This document shows, in pieces, positions 28,301 through 37,192 of a stretch of 64,000 bases of DNA. How positions within the stretch are numbered: position 1 is the first letter of the stretch; every line of letters starts with the position of its first letter. The position numbers and the translations under genes were made by a program. The stretch covers positions 1 to 64,000 of the forward strand of contig DAIDGU010000037.1 in NCBI GenBank assembly GCA_027459785.1, written 5' to 3'. Below the pieces are notes generated by a model. The model was not told the DNA's origin. It made no database searches and saw only the letters and a list, made by a program, of their open reading frames with translations. This DNA comes from Ktedonobacteria bacterium. GTDB lineage: Bacteria > Chloroflexota > Ktedonobacteria > Ktedonobacterales > JACDGC01.

Positions 28301-29524
28301 TTAAAGCGCATCGTTCAGCAGGATGATCGGGATGATCGCGCCGGCGTCGTAGTGCGTGCGGTCTTCGTGGGCGACGATCAGGCAGTTGCCGTGGGCGAGG
28401 GGGGCGAGTTGGGTGGGGAGTTGGCCGGCACTGGGGCGCGCGACCAGGCGTGCGCCTTCCAGAGTGGCGGCGCCGCGTAGGAAGTTGCGCCGCCCGCTGC
28501 CATTGCGGATCGCCACGCCACAGACGGCCTCATGCAGCGCCGGTTGGGGGTCGCGCCCGTGCAGCGCCAGCAAAACAGCGCGGGCGAAGAGGGTCGCGCC
28601 GACGAAGGCGGCGACGGGATTGCCCGCCAACCCCAGCAGCGGCACACCGCTGACATGGCCGAAGGCCAGCGGCTTGCCGGGCCGCATGCGTACCTGCCAG
28701 AAATCCAGCGCGCCCGCCGATTGTAAGATGTCTTTCACCAGATCGAAGTCGCCCTGCGCGACGCCGCCGCTGGTGAGGATGAGGTCGGGCTGGGTGGCCA
28801 GCGCCTGGGCCAGCGCCGCCTGGTGTGCCGCCGCCTCGTCGCGCGCCGTGGCGATGCAACAGAGTTTGCCGCCGTACTGGCGCACCAGCGCCGCCAGCAT
28901 CGTGCTGTTGCTGTCATAGATGCCGCCTGCCGGCAACGGCGCACCGGGGGCCGTGATCTCGTCGCCGGTGGCGATGATGGCGACACGCGGGCGACGCACG
29001 CAGGGGACGGTGGCACGGCCCAGCGCGGCCAGCAAGCCCAGCGCCGCCGGTCTCAGCACCGTGCCGGCGCGCAGCGCCACCTGGCCCGCCACGATGTCTT
29101 CGCCCGGCTGGCGGATGTTGCCGCCCAGCGCGACGGGGACCAGGATGTCAATCGCGGCGGCAGCGGGAGTCGTGGTGTCCTCGAACTTGACCACGGCGTC
29201 CGCGCCCGGCGGGATCGGCGCACCGGTCATGATGCGCATGGCATGGCCATGTGTCACGCTGCCCGTTGGCGTGTGGCCCGCCGCGATGCGTTCCACCACC
29301 GTCAGGCGCACGGGGGCATCGACGGTGGCGGCGATGATATCGGCGGCGACCACGGCGTACCCATCCATCGCGGAATTAGCGAAGGGCGGCAGATCGATGG
29401 TGCTGGTGACATCCTCCGCCAGCACGCGCCCGGCGGCCTCCGGCAGCGCCACCGGCACAGCCGGCAGCGGTGTGATGCCCGCTGTCACGCGCGCCAGCGC
29501 GTCTTCCACGGTGATGTTCCACAT
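28301..29524 (-). CDS. moeA: molybdopterin molybdenumtransferase
   Basis: A 407-residue enzyme inserting molybdate into adenylated molybdopterin, the last step of molybdenum cofactor synthesis. LPPFANSAMDGYAVVAADI (about 45-63) begins domain III/I, and IIATGDEITAPGAPLPAGGIYDSNSTMLAALVRQYGG with ILTSGGVAQGDFDLVKDIL and PGKPLAFGHV mark the MoCF core that binds the cofactor. A C-terminal domain IV follows. Other cofactor genes are not adjacent, but the distantly placed cinA has the related MoCF fold. A tandem 27-bp repeat lies upstream. Confidence 0.94.
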   Translation of the reverse strand: MWNITVEDALARVTAGITPLPAVPVALPEAAGRVLAEDVTSTIDLPPFANSAMDGYAVVAADIIAATVDAPVRLTVVERIAAGHTPTGSVTHGHAMRIMTGAPIPPGADAVVKFEDTTTPAAAAIDILVPVALGGNIRQPGEDIVAGQVALRAGTVLRPAALGLLAALGRATVPCVRRPRVAIIATGDEITAPGAPLPAGGIYDSNSTMLAALVRQYGGKLCCIATARDEAAAHQAALAQALATQPDLILTSGGVAQGDFDLVKDILQSAGALDFWQVRMRPGKPLAFGHVSGVPLLGLAGNPVAAFVGATLFARAVLLALHGRDPQPALHEAVCGVAIRNGSGRRNFLRGAATLEGARLVARPSAGQLPTQLAPLAHGNCLIVAHEDRTHYDAGAIIPIILLNDAL

Positions 29525-29578
29525 GCGGGCTGCTCCTCATGCGCTAGTGGTAAAGGGGACGGGGGCGCGATGAAGGGC

Positions 29579-29647
29579 GCCCATACGAAGACCGCCCATA
29601 CAAAGTTCGTTTGCATGCGCGCCCATACAAAGACCGTTTGCATGCGA
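29579..29647. repeat. 27-bp tandem repeat upstream of moeA
   Basis: Two adjacent 27-bp units (29594-29620 and 29621-29647) differ at three positions: TT against AC in the middle, and the final base. A 15-bp partial unit precedes them (29579-29593). Each unit reads GCCCATACAAAG then CG then TTTGCATGCG and includes a GCATGC palindrome. It lies 55 nt before the moeA start and could hold repeated protein sites. Confidence 0.75.
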
Positions 29648-29775
29648 ATGTATTGCCCTTCGATCATGATAACACGAATTGGCCGGCATTCCGCTATGCG
29701 CCAGCGCGTTCCACCGGCAGCTCGATGGCCAGCGCGTCCAGCGGCGTGTCGTCTGTCCAAACCATATGATCGAAC

Positions 29776-30717
29776 TCACGGGTGTTCCTGTGCTACCAGA
29801 TACATATAAATCTGTTTGATGATCGCGGCTTTTTGCGTCTCGGACAAACCCAGGAAGCCGTGGCCACCGACATAGCTGATGTATTGCACCGGCACGTGAT
29901 CGTGTTGTAACATGGCCTGCAACATCAGCGATTCCTGCGGCGGCACCAGTGTATCTTGTGTTCCCTGGATGATGAGCATCGGCGGACTGTGGGCCGAGAC
30001 CAGGAAGTAGGGCGAGGCATCGCGGTACAGCGCCGGTGCGGCCAGATATGTCGCGCCGATGAGGTTCTTCAAAATCGCCGCCTGGAAGGGATCCGCCGGG
30101 CCGACGAGATCGACGGGGCCATAGGCATCCACCACGCAGGTGGTATTCGGCGCTTGAGCAGTCAATAGGCCGGCCTCGTCGCCAGGGTGGATGGTCGTGA
30201 GTACGCCCAGGAAGACGGCCAGGTGTGCGCCGGCGGAATCCCCCCATGAGCAGAGGCGCTGGGTATCGAGCTGATATTGCCCCGCGTGGGCGCGCAGCCA
30301 GCGCACCGCCAACTGAGCGTCCACCAACTGATCCGGCCAGGCTTTGGCCGGGGCGAGGCGATAATTGATCGTCGCCGCGACGAAGCCGCGCGAGGCCAGG
30401 AAGGCGCAGGCGTCGTCATATTGCTGTTTGTCACCCTGCGCCCAGCCGCCGCCGTGGATCATGATGATGCCGGGGCGTGGCCCCTGCGCGCCAACGGGCG
30501 CGCAGATATCCAGCACCTCCGCCGCCAGCGGACCATAGGCGACGTTCTGCTGCGTGGCCACACGATATAACGCGCCAGGGACGAGCGTGGGCGTGGAGGG
30601 CGGCGTGGCGCTCGCCGCTGACCGCGTGGCACCGTTGCCACAGGCGGCCACCAGTAAGGCGACGATACCAAAGATGCCATATACCCACGGATGCCATGCG
30701 CGTTGCCGCATAATCAC
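29776..30717 (-). CDS. lipoprotein carboxylesterase-like alpha/beta hydrolase
   Basis: A 313-residue alpha/beta hydrolase with a lipoprotein signal: hydrophobic segment then LLVAAC, so it should be anchored at the outer face of the membrane after Cys lipidation. The esterase motifs are IIMIHGGGWAQGDK (oxyanion hole), the nucleophile elbow SWGDSAGAHLA, an Asp in IQGTQDTLVPP and His in VGGHGF, as in feruloyl/acetyl esterases. The start is ambiguous: GTG at 30717 has GAGG 6 nt upstream, while ATG at 30711 is 12 nt from it. Last gene of the ECF sigma operon. Confidence 0.86.
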   Translation of the reverse strand: MIMRQRAWHPWVYGIFGIVALLVAACGNGATRSAASATPPSTPTLVPGALYRVATQQNVAYGPLAAEVLDICAPVGAQGPRPGIIMIHGGGWAQGDKQQYDDACAFLASRGFVAATINYRLAPAKAWPDQLVDAQLAVRWLRAHAGQYQLDTQRLCSWGDSAGAHLAVFLGVLTTIHPGDEAGLLTAQAPNTTCVVDAYGPVDLVGPADPFQAAILKNLIGATYLAAPALYRDASPYFLVSAHSPPMLIIQGTQDTLVPPQESLMLQAMLQHDHVPVQYISYVGGHGFLGLSETQKAAIIKQIYMYLVAQEHP

Positions 30718-30732
30718 TGATCGCCTCGTTCT

Positions 30733-31116
30733 TTAGGGTCCCTGTGCCGTAGGGGCTGCTTTAATGATTAAAACATACAGGACGTAGAGCGTGCCAGTTT
30801 TGGCGCGCACCGCATGCACCAGCACGATGTCGCCCACGCGGAGGTTCGCTGGATGCACATTCTGTTTATGGTAGCGCACCTGTGTATGCTTGATGAGGAC
30901 CATCTTCACCGTGCGCCTGCTGCGCGTAAAGAGCGTGATCGTGGTGCCGTTGATCGCGGTGATGCGCCCGACGAAGAGCCGCCGGTTAGCTTGCTGACCG
31001 AAGTGCGCGTGCCAGTTCGCGCCTGCGGCCACGCCGCCGACGCCCAGCATCAGGCCCAGCACGCCCAGGGCAAGCTTTGCACCGAATCCGCTTTTCAAAA
31101 CGATCACGCCCGCCAA
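30733..31116 (-). CDS. small exported protein with DUF5666-like barrel
   Basis: A 127-residue protein with an N-terminal hydrophobic helix (about 14-33) and a beta-rich C-terminal half: RLFVGRITAINGTTITLFTRSRRTVKMVLIKHTQVRYHK and LRVGDIVLVHAV. This pattern of a short OB-like or SH3-like barrel in exported proteins resembles DUF5666. No enzymatic motif is seen. It lies 27 nt after the anti-sigma-like gene and 15 nt before the esterase, so it belongs to the sigma-factor operon and may act at the cell surface. Confidence 0.62.
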   Translation of the reverse strand: MAGVIVLKSGFGAKLALGVLGLMLGVGGVAAGANWHAHFGQQANRRLFVGRITAINGTTITLFTRSRRTVKMVLIKHTQVRYHKQNVHPANLRVGDIVLVHAVRAKTGTLYVLYVLIIKAAPTAQGP

Positions 31117-31143
31117 CCATCCTCTGTTCTATATGATGCTATC

Positions 31144-31593
31144 TCATCTGCGCTCGCGCGTCTGATCGATGCTCGCTGATGAACCAAACCAGAAGAGCGC
31201 CAACGCCAGCAACGTGACGATCAAGTCAAACCAGGGCAATTCCACCAGCAAGGGCGCGAGGTAATCGCCTGGCGCACTGATGAAGCTGCCGAAATCGCCG
31301 AAGATCTGGCCGATAACGCTGAGCGCCCCCGAATCATCCAACAGCAAGCCCAGCCGCACGCTCATGATCGCCAGCACCAGGCCCGCCGCCACGGTGATAC
31401 CCCGCCACGGCAAGGTCCGTGCCGCCGGTGCGCCGGGGGCCGGTGCGCGCGCAGGGGCCGGCTGGGCGCGTGGCACCTCGGCGGGCAGCGCCCGCATGAT
31501 CCGCGCCGTCAGGTCCGGCGGCGGAGCAACGGCGTGCAAACGCGCGAAGAGGCGATCAACATCATCACGCGGTTCCGGTGTGTTCGGGTGCAT
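31144..31593 (-). CDS. membrane protein, candidate anti-sigma factor
   Basis: A 149-residue protein with a cytoplasmic N-terminal part (about 1-45, DDVDRLFARLHAVAPPPDLTARIMRALP), a Pro-Ala-rich linker and two hydrophobic segments (about 62-85 and 120-140). Its position directly after an ECF sigma gene suggests that it tethers and inhibits that sigma factor; this is inference from order. The HxxxCxxC zinc motif of many anti-sigma factors is absent. The start at 31593 is fixed by AAAGGAG with 8-nt spacing. Confidence 0.6.
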   Translation of the reverse strand: MHPNTPEPRDDVDRLFARLHAVAPPPDLTARIMRALPAEVPRAQPAPARAPAPGAPAARTLPWRGITVAAGLVLAIMSVRLGLLLDDSGALSVIGQIFGDFGSFISAPGDYLAPLLVELPWFDLIVTLLALALFWFGSSASIDQTRERR

Positions 31594-31695
31594 CTGCCGT
31601 TCTCCTTTCTGGGGGTTGCCCTTCGCTGGCACTGTGGACCTGTTCTCTTTTCATCACGTTCCACCAGGGCATGGCGTTTCGCTTTTTTCCTTGTG

Positions 31696-32283
31696 TCATA
31701 CCGCCTGGGTGATACCCCTGGTGCGCAAAAATGCCCGCAGCAACGGCTTGGCGCGGTGGAACTGCGTCTTGGCTGTCGCTTCAGGTATCCCCAGCACTTG
31801 CCCGATCTCAGCGAAGCTGAGGTCCGCCGAGTAACGCAACGCTACCACCTCGCGGTATTTTGGGGGCAGCGACGCGATGGCCTCCGCGAGGATCTGTTGC
31901 AGATCGTCACGTTCGGCCAGGTCATCCGGCAGGGGCGCAGGGTCGGCATAATGGTCCAGCGGCGAGGTGCCATCCTCGTCACCATCAGGGGCGAGCTGCG
32001 AAAACGCCGTGGTGCGCTGGCGGCGCAATTCGTCCAGGCAGCGGTGGCGCGCCACGCGGAAGAGCCACGGCTTCAGCCCCTCATCCGCATGCAGTTCCTG
32101 CACGTGGGTGAAAAACTGGATGAAGGCGTGCTGGCAAATATCCGTCGCCGCGTCGCTATCGCCCAAAAAACGCAAGGCAAAGTTGAAGAGCGGGCGCTGA
32201 TAGCGCTCGATCACGTATTCGATGGCGCTGCGGTCGCCCCGCTGAATCCGCACCAACAATTGCTGATCGCTCTGATCCGCCAC
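31696..32283 (-). CDS. ECF-type RNA polymerase sigma factor
   Basis: A 195-residue sigma-70 family factor with only regions 2 and 4. Region 2 is seen in AIEYVIERYQRPLFNFALRFLGDSDAATDICQHAFIQFF and PWLFRVARHRCLDELRRQR; region 4 in LPPKYREVVALRYSADLSFAEIGQVLGIPEATAKTQFHRAKPLLRAFL. The GTG at 32283 is preferred because AGGGAG lies upstream with good spacing; the frame extends to 32334 without similarity. It heads an operon with an anti-sigma-like membrane protein, a small exported protein and an esterase lipoprotein, suggesting an envelope-directed response. Confidence 0.92.
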   Translation of the reverse strand: MADQSDQQLLVRIQRGDRSAIEYVIERYQRPLFNFALRFLGDSDAATDICQHAFIQFFTHVQELHADEGLKPWLFRVARHRCLDELRRQRTTAFSQLAPDGDEDGTSPLDHYADPAPLPDDLAERDDLQQILAEAIASLPPKYREVVALRYSADLSFAEIGQVLGIPEATAKTQFHRAKPLLRAFLRTRGITQAV

Positions 32284-32492
32284 GCCCTGCTCCCTTGCAC
32301 CTGATCGCTGAACTCTGCTTCCACGATAGCGCAACCGGAGCCGGAACGCAAGATGCTATCGTCACAAAGTGGGGGTGGTCGGATGAACTCATGCGCACCT
32401 TCACCTGCTGGCACCCAAATCCTTTACCTCCATGAGCTTTCCATGGTAGAATTTGTCAAAAGGTACTTCATTGCTTTTTCAAGGGTGATCTT

Positions 32493-32879
32493 ATGGCGCT
32501 AGACCTCCCGACAGTCCTCGTCGTTGAGGATGATGAAGATACGCTGGATGCGCTTCACCTCTTTCTCGAAGAAGAGGGTGGCTATGCCGTTATGGACGCC
32601 AAAACCGGACCGCAAGCGATCCAGGCGCTGACCTCGGCCCCCGTCCCCATGCTCGTCCTGCTGGATCATCACCTGCCGGGCTTGCAAGAACCCCTCATCA
32701 ATTTCATTGCCCGCACGCCGCTTTTGCTCAATCGGCATGCCTATGTGCTGGTGAGCGCCTCCAAAGACGTGCTTAAGTATGCCGACCGCTGGCCTGTCAT
32801 CGAAAAACCTTTTTCTCTGGATACGCTAAGCACTGTCCTCCAGACCACCTGGACCACTTTTCAACAACGCGACGCATAA
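32493..32879 (+). CDS. single-domain response regulator (receiver)
   Basis: A 128-residue CheY-like receiver without an output domain. The acidic pocket is Asp13-Asp14 (VVEDDED), the phosphoacceptor Asp58 lies in LVLLDHHLPG, the switch Ser88 in LVSAS, and Lys105 in IEKPF. Phosphorylation should work, but the effector partner is unknown; such proteins relay phosphate or bind a target directly. No kinase adjoins it; the PAS-GAF kinase at 10-12 kb is one possible donor only by being in the same window. Confidence 0.9.
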   Translation: MALDLPTVLVVEDDEDTLDALHLFLEEEGGYAVMDAKTGPQAIQALTSAPVPMLVLLDHHLPGLQEPLINFIARTPLLLNRHAYVLVSASKDVLKYADRWPVIEKPFSLDTLSTVLQTTWTTFQQRDA

Positions 32880-32912
32880 AAACAAGGCCATTGCTTATAC
32901 GAAACAATGGCC
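32876..32912 (-). terminator. intrinsic terminator after tRNA-Arg
   Basis: On the minus strand GGCCATTG and CAATGGCC form an 8-bp stem with an 11-nt loop, followed by TTGTTTTTATG. It begins 9 nt past the tRNA 3' end and should stop leftward transcription from it. It also sits immediately after the receiver gene on the plus strand. Confidence 0.75.
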
Positions 32913-32920
32913 ATTTGGGT

Positions 32921-32996
32921 TGGTGCTGCCAGAGGGATTCGAACCCACGACATTCGGTTCCGAAGACCGACGCTCTATCCACTGAGCTATGGCAGC
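32921..32996 (-). tRNA. tRNA-Arg (TCG)
   Basis: A 76-nt cloverleaf with encoded CCA on the minus strand. The acceptor stem GCTGCCA pairs with TGGCAGC, the anticodon stem is TCGGT/ACCGA and the loop CTTCGGA gives anticodon TCG, reading CGA codons. Confidence 0.93.
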
Positions 32997-33033
32997 AAAG
33001 CTATGCTCAGTATGCGATGCGGGGCAGGCGATG

Positions 33034-36000
33034 TCAAGCACTGATGGCCGAGGGGAAGGCGATGATCGGCGCGGGCAACGTCGCCTGGGGATCGCTTTCC
33101 ACGGCGGACTCGCCGGCTTCTTTGCGCACCCAGATGACGGCGTCCAGCCCTTCCTCGAAGGTGTCGTCGTGGCTGATGACCACGAGTTGATCGAAGCCAC
33201 TGACGCGACGAATCTGGCTGGCGAGATTGGTGCGGCGGGCGTCATCCATGTTTTGCGTCGGCTCGTCGAAAAAGGCGATGGTGGCGCGGGTGAGCGTTTT
33301 CAGCAGCGCCAGGCGCACGGCCAGCGCCGCGCTCATCTGCTCGCCGCCGCTGAGTTGCGCGAAGTGGCGCTCATAGGCTCCCGCGCGCAACACGATATCA
33401 TAATCGTCCTGCCAGGTCAGCGTCGCCGTGCGGTCGCCCATCACCTCGCCGAAGATGCGGTTCGCCTGGGCGGAGATCTCGCGCAGCAGGGCGTGCATCA
33501 CGCTGGGGCCGGCCTCTTTGATCGTGTCGCGGCAATAGGCCAGCAAGCTCTGCGTCGCCTCGGTCGTGGCGCGTTCCGCCTGGACGGCGGCGAGGTCGCG
33601 CAAGCGTTCCTCGGCCTCGGCCAATTGCGCATCGAGCAGGTTGGCGCGCTGGCGCGTCGCCTGCAACCGTTCGCGCAGCGCGGCGAGTTCGCCGTTCATC
33701 TCCTGCAAGCGCGTCACCAGCGCGGCCAGCGCGGCGGCGTCGAAGAGCGCGGCGACGGCCTCGTATGCCTGGCGGGCGGCGCTGTGCGCGCCCTCAGCGG
33801 CGTCGGCCTGGGCCTGCGCCTGGGCGGCGCGCTCCTGCGCAGCCGGCAGCCGGCGGGCGGTGGCATCGTGGCGCAGATAGTCGTCGTGCGCGGTCGCGGT
33901 CGCCGCCAATTCGGCTTGCAGCGCGACGATGCGTTCCGTCAGGCCGGCATAGGGCGCGAGGCGCGCTTCGAGCGCGGCGTGCTGGGCCTCGGCGGCGGCG
34001 TGCGCGGTGGTATAGGCCGCCAGTTCCGCCTGGATGCCCCCCATCTGCGCGGCCCGCGCCTCGCACTGCGCGGCGTGCCGGCGCGGATCGCCCAGGGCGC
34101 GCAACTCAGCGGCGTAGTCATCGCTGCCACGGGCGCGCTCGGTCGCCTCGGTGATCGTGGCCGCGTTCTGTGCCTGGCGCGCGTTCAGCCGGGCGAGGCG
34201 CTCTTCGGCGTGGGTCAACTGGCTGCGCAGGGTTGGCAGCTTGGCACAGGCACGGTCGGCCTCCGCGCTCGCCTGCACCTGGCGCTCCGCTTCTGCCAGC
34301 GCGGCGGCATGCTGAGCGGGATCATACGTCATGGCAGTGAGGGCGGCGATCTCCGCTTCCAGCCGTTCCAGTTCGGCGCGCTGGTCGGCGTGGTCAGCGT
34401 GGGCCTTCGCCGCCGCCGCTTCGTATTCGGGCAAGCGATCCACCTGCGCTTGCAACTCGCGCAGCTGCGCGAGGGCGGCGCTGGCTGTCGCGTGCCGCGC
34501 CTCCTGGTCGTGGAGCGTTTCCATCTGCTCCAGGATCTGCGCGCTGAAATAATCCGCCAGGCTGGTGATGCCGCGCTGTGCCATATTCTGACATGGCTCT
34601 TTTAAGAATGGACACATGCCGCCCTTCGCGGCGTGCAACGACCGTTCGGCTTGTGCGATGGCCGCCTGGGTGGTGGCGAGATGCGCGGCCAGGTCGGCGA
34701 CTTCGCGTTCGCGGGCGGGGCGGTCGGCGACGGACGCGACCAAAGCCTGGGTGGCGGCAAGCTGCGTTGCCACGGTTTGCCGTGCGGCGGCGGCGGTCGT
34801 CAGGCGCTGTTGCTGGCGGGCGCGCTGCGCGTCCAGTGCTTGGCGGCGCTGCTGGCGTTCGCCTTGCGCGGCCTGCTCCTGCTTAAGGCGGTCCAGCACG
34901 GCGCGGCGCGCGTCGCGCTCAGCGGCCAGCGGTTCCAGCGCCACCAACTGCGCGATCTGTTCCTGCGCGCGGGCGGCATCTTGGCGGGCGGCGTCCAGGT
35001 CGGCAGCGATCTGCTGAGCATCTTTGCGTGCCTGGGCTAATGCCTGTTGGCCCAACTGGGCATCTTTGAGGCGTTCTTCTAGTTCGCTCTGGCGCTGCAC
35101 CAGCGGGGCCAGCCGGTCACGCTCCTGCGCGGCGGCCTGGGCTTCGGCCAGCCGCTGTGTGGCGGCGGCGATGGCGGCGGCTTTTTCGTCGCGGGTCTGT
35201 TGGGCGCGGGCGCGGTCAACACGCAGGGCGGCGGCGATGCGCTCGTCGGCCTGGGCCTGGGCCAGCGCGTCTTGCGCGGCGCGGTGGCGCGCGAAGTCCG
35301 CCTGGGTGTGCTGGCAGATCGCTTGTGCCTCGCTGGCGCGGGCGACCTCCGCTTGTGCGGCCTGCCACTGGCTGAGGGCCACCTGCCACACGCCGTGGGC
35401 GCGCTCACGCTCGTTATCGCGCTGGGCCACCTCGTCGCGCCGGGTCTGGGCGGCGTCGCGTTGCGCCTCTACAGTGGTGCGCGACTCCACCAACTGCGCC
35501 AGCGCCTCGCCCAGTTGCACGGCGGCGGCGGCGAGGTCCGCGCGCTCCGCGCGCCAGGCTGGCACATCTGCCGTCTGTGCTGTGAGGCGCGCGATAGTCT
35601 GGTCGTGTCCGGCGAGTTGATCTTTCAGGTAACTGGCCGTCTCGCGCAGGGCCGTGGCGGCGGCGGCATATTCTTCCACCTGCAAGAGCGCGTCGAATTT
35701 CTTACGCCGCACCGCGCCGGTTTGCAGGAAGTCGGCTGTGAAGGTGCCTTGCTGCACGGCGATGGCGTTGTCGAACAGATCCGCCAGGGGCAGCGTCGTC
35801 TGCACGCCCAGGTGCAGCCGTAAGAAGTCCAGCGTGTCTTCCTTGCCCTCCGCCACCTTGCCCTGCAATTCGGGATCGACGACGAACCACGCGCCGGATC
35901 CACTGGTAGCGCACCGGCGCTCAACCTCGTAGACGCGCTCATCCGCCGCCGAAACGAAGGTCACGACGACCTTGCCCAGCTTTTCGCCCTCGCGCACGAA

Positions 36001-36174
36001 GCGTGCCGCCGGCGAATAGGGGAGGAAGTCGAACAGGGCGAACCCGATGGCCTCGACCAGCGTGGATTTGCCCGCGCCATTATGCCCGCGAATCGCGGTC
36101 GTCCCCTGGCCCAGGTGGATGACGGCGCGGCGGTAGCTCTTGATGTTTTCGAGCGCGACTTTGATGATCTGCAT
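33034..36174 (-). CDS. SbcC/Rad50-like SMC-family ATPase
   Basis: A 1046-residue ATPase of the SbcC/Rad50 type, which with an SbcD/Mre11 nuclease processes DNA ends and hairpins. The N-terminal half-site has Walker A GHNGAGKST (30-38); the C-terminal half-site has the signature LSGGEQMSAALAVRLALLK and Walker B IAFFDEPTQNMDD. Two long Ala-Gln-Glu-rich coiled coils flank a hinge at GGMCPFLKEPCQN, with Cys spaced by six residues instead of the CxxC zinc hook. No sbcD gene lies next to it; upstream is the divergent MBL gene, downstream tRNA-Arg. Partner identity is open. Confidence 0.88.
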   Translation of the reverse strand: MQIIKVALENIKSYRRAVIHLGQGTTAIRGHNGAGKSTLVEAIGFALFDFLPYSPAARFVREGEKLGKVVVTFVSAADERVYEVERRCATSGSGAWFVVDPELQGKVAEGKEDTLDFLRLHLGVQTTLPLADLFDNAIAVQQGTFTADFLQTGAVRRKKFDALLQVEEYAAAATALRETASYLKDQLAGHDQTIARLTAQTADVPAWRAERADLAAAAVQLGEALAQLVESRTTVEAQRDAAQTRRDEVAQRDNERERAHGVWQVALSQWQAAQAEVARASEAQAICQHTQADFARHRAAQDALAQAQADERIAAALRVDRARAQQTRDEKAAAIAAATQRLAEAQAAAQERDRLAPLVQRQSELEERLKDAQLGQQALAQARKDAQQIAADLDAARQDAARAQEQIAQLVALEPLAAERDARRAVLDRLKQEQAAQGERQQRRQALDAQRARQQQRLTTAAAARQTVATQLAATQALVASVADRPAREREVADLAAHLATTQAAIAQAERSLHAAKGGMCPFLKEPCQNMAQRGITSLADYFSAQILEQMETLHDQEARHATASAALAQLRELQAQVDRLPEYEAAAAKAHADHADQRAELERLEAEIAALTAMTYDPAQHAAALAEAERQVQASAEADRACAKLPTLRSQLTHAEERLARLNARQAQNAATITEATERARGSDDYAAELRALGDPRRHAAQCEARAAQMGGIQAELAAYTTAHAAAEAQHAALEARLAPYAGLTERIVALQAELAATATAHDDYLRHDATARRLPAAQERAAQAQAQADAAEGAHSAARQAYEAVAALFDAAALAALVTRLQEMNGELAALRERLQATRQRANLLDAQLAEAEERLRDLAAVQAERATTEATQSLLAYCRDTIKEAGPSVMHALLREISAQANRIFGEVMGDRTATLTWQDDYDIVLRAGAYERHFAQLSGGEQMSAALAVRLALLKTLTRATIAFFDEPTQNMDDARRTNLASQIRRVSGFDQLVVISHDDTFEEGLDAVIWVRKEAGESAVESDPQATLPAPIIAFPSAISA

Positions 36175-36338
36175 ACAGTCCTCAGTATATCAGTCTGCAC
36201 GAGAGATGCTGGAACGGCAGACCCATTTGGGGGATAGGAATGGGACGATGATATGATTTGGCACTGATCCCCGCCAGGATGATACACTGAGCATCAGAGA
36301 AGAGTTTTTTTACAGCAGCGCGAAAGAGGGTGTAGCCG

Positions 36339-37190
36339 ATGGCAGACATGACCTTGCAGGAACTGGTGCCGCAGGTGGCCGCCGTGTTGGGTGGCGTGTG
36401 TAATCGGGGGATCATCAGCGACGGGGGCAGTGTGCTGGTGATCGATGCCGGCATCGGCGTGGGCGAGGCCCAGCCTTTGCGTGCCGCCGCCGAGGAGCGC
36501 GTCAAGCAGGGCTATCTATCGCTCTTCAACACCCACTCCCACGGCGATCATGTCTTTGGCAACAGTGTCTTCGCCGATTGCCCGATCATCGCGCAGGATG
36601 CCGTGCGGACGGTGCTGGCAGAAAAGGGCGAGGACCAATTGGCCGGCTGGCAACAGAACCCGCAGATGGCCGGGCTGATCGGCGCGGCGCGGCTCACGCT
36701 GCCAACCGTCACCTTCGCCGAGCGCATGACGTTGCACCTGGGCGACCTGGAAGTGCAACTCATCCGCGTGGGGCCGGCGCACAGCGAGGGCGACGCCGTC
36801 GCCTGGCTGCCAGGGCCGCGCGTGCTTTTCGCTGGTGATATCCTCTTCAACACCATCGTACCGGCTATGCCGCCGGGCGGTGATTCGGCAGGCTGGGTGC
36901 GGGCGCTGGAATATCTGGAAACACTGGGCGTGGCGCAGGTTGTGCCGGGGCATGGCCCCATCCAGCCGCCGACCGCCGTCGGCCAGTTGCGCAGTTGGAT
37001 TATCGCGCTACGCACCCGTGTCGCCGAATGCGTTGTCAGCGGCCTGGACCGTGACGCCACCATCGCCCGCGTCGGCCCCCAGATGCAGAACAACCTGCCG
37101 CGTGGCCGCGAGGAACGCTTGCCAAATGCTGTCGGCCAGGTCTTCGACGACATCAGCCGCGAACGCCGCACCGCGCAAAAGGACGGCTAG
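36339..37190 (+). CDS. metallo-beta-lactamase-fold hydrolase
   Basis: A 283-residue MBL-fold enzyme. Metal ligands are visible in FNTHSHGDHVFGN (HxHxDH), GPAHSEGDAV, FAGDILFN and VVPGHGPIQ, the full binuclear set. Members include thiolesterases, lactonases and beta-lactamase-like proteins; the substrate cannot be assigned. Diverges from the SbcC-like gene with 164 nt between, and its stop is 2 nt before the Rpn-type gene, so the two are probably translated from one mRNA. Confidence 0.87.
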   Translation: MADMTLQELVPQVAAVLGGVCNRGIISDGGSVLVIDAGIGVGEAQPLRAAAEERVKQGYLSLFNTHSHGDHVFGNSVFADCPIIAQDAVRTVLAEKGEDQLAGWQQNPQMAGLIGAARLTLPTVTFAERMTLHLGDLEVQLIRVGPAHSEGDAVAWLPGPRVLFAGDILFNTIVPAMPPGGDSAGWVRALEYLETLGVAQVVPGHGPIQPPTAVGQLRSWIIALRTRVAECVVSGLDRDATIARVGPQMQNNLPRGREERLPNAVGQVFDDISRERRTAQKDG

Positions 37191-37192
37191 CC

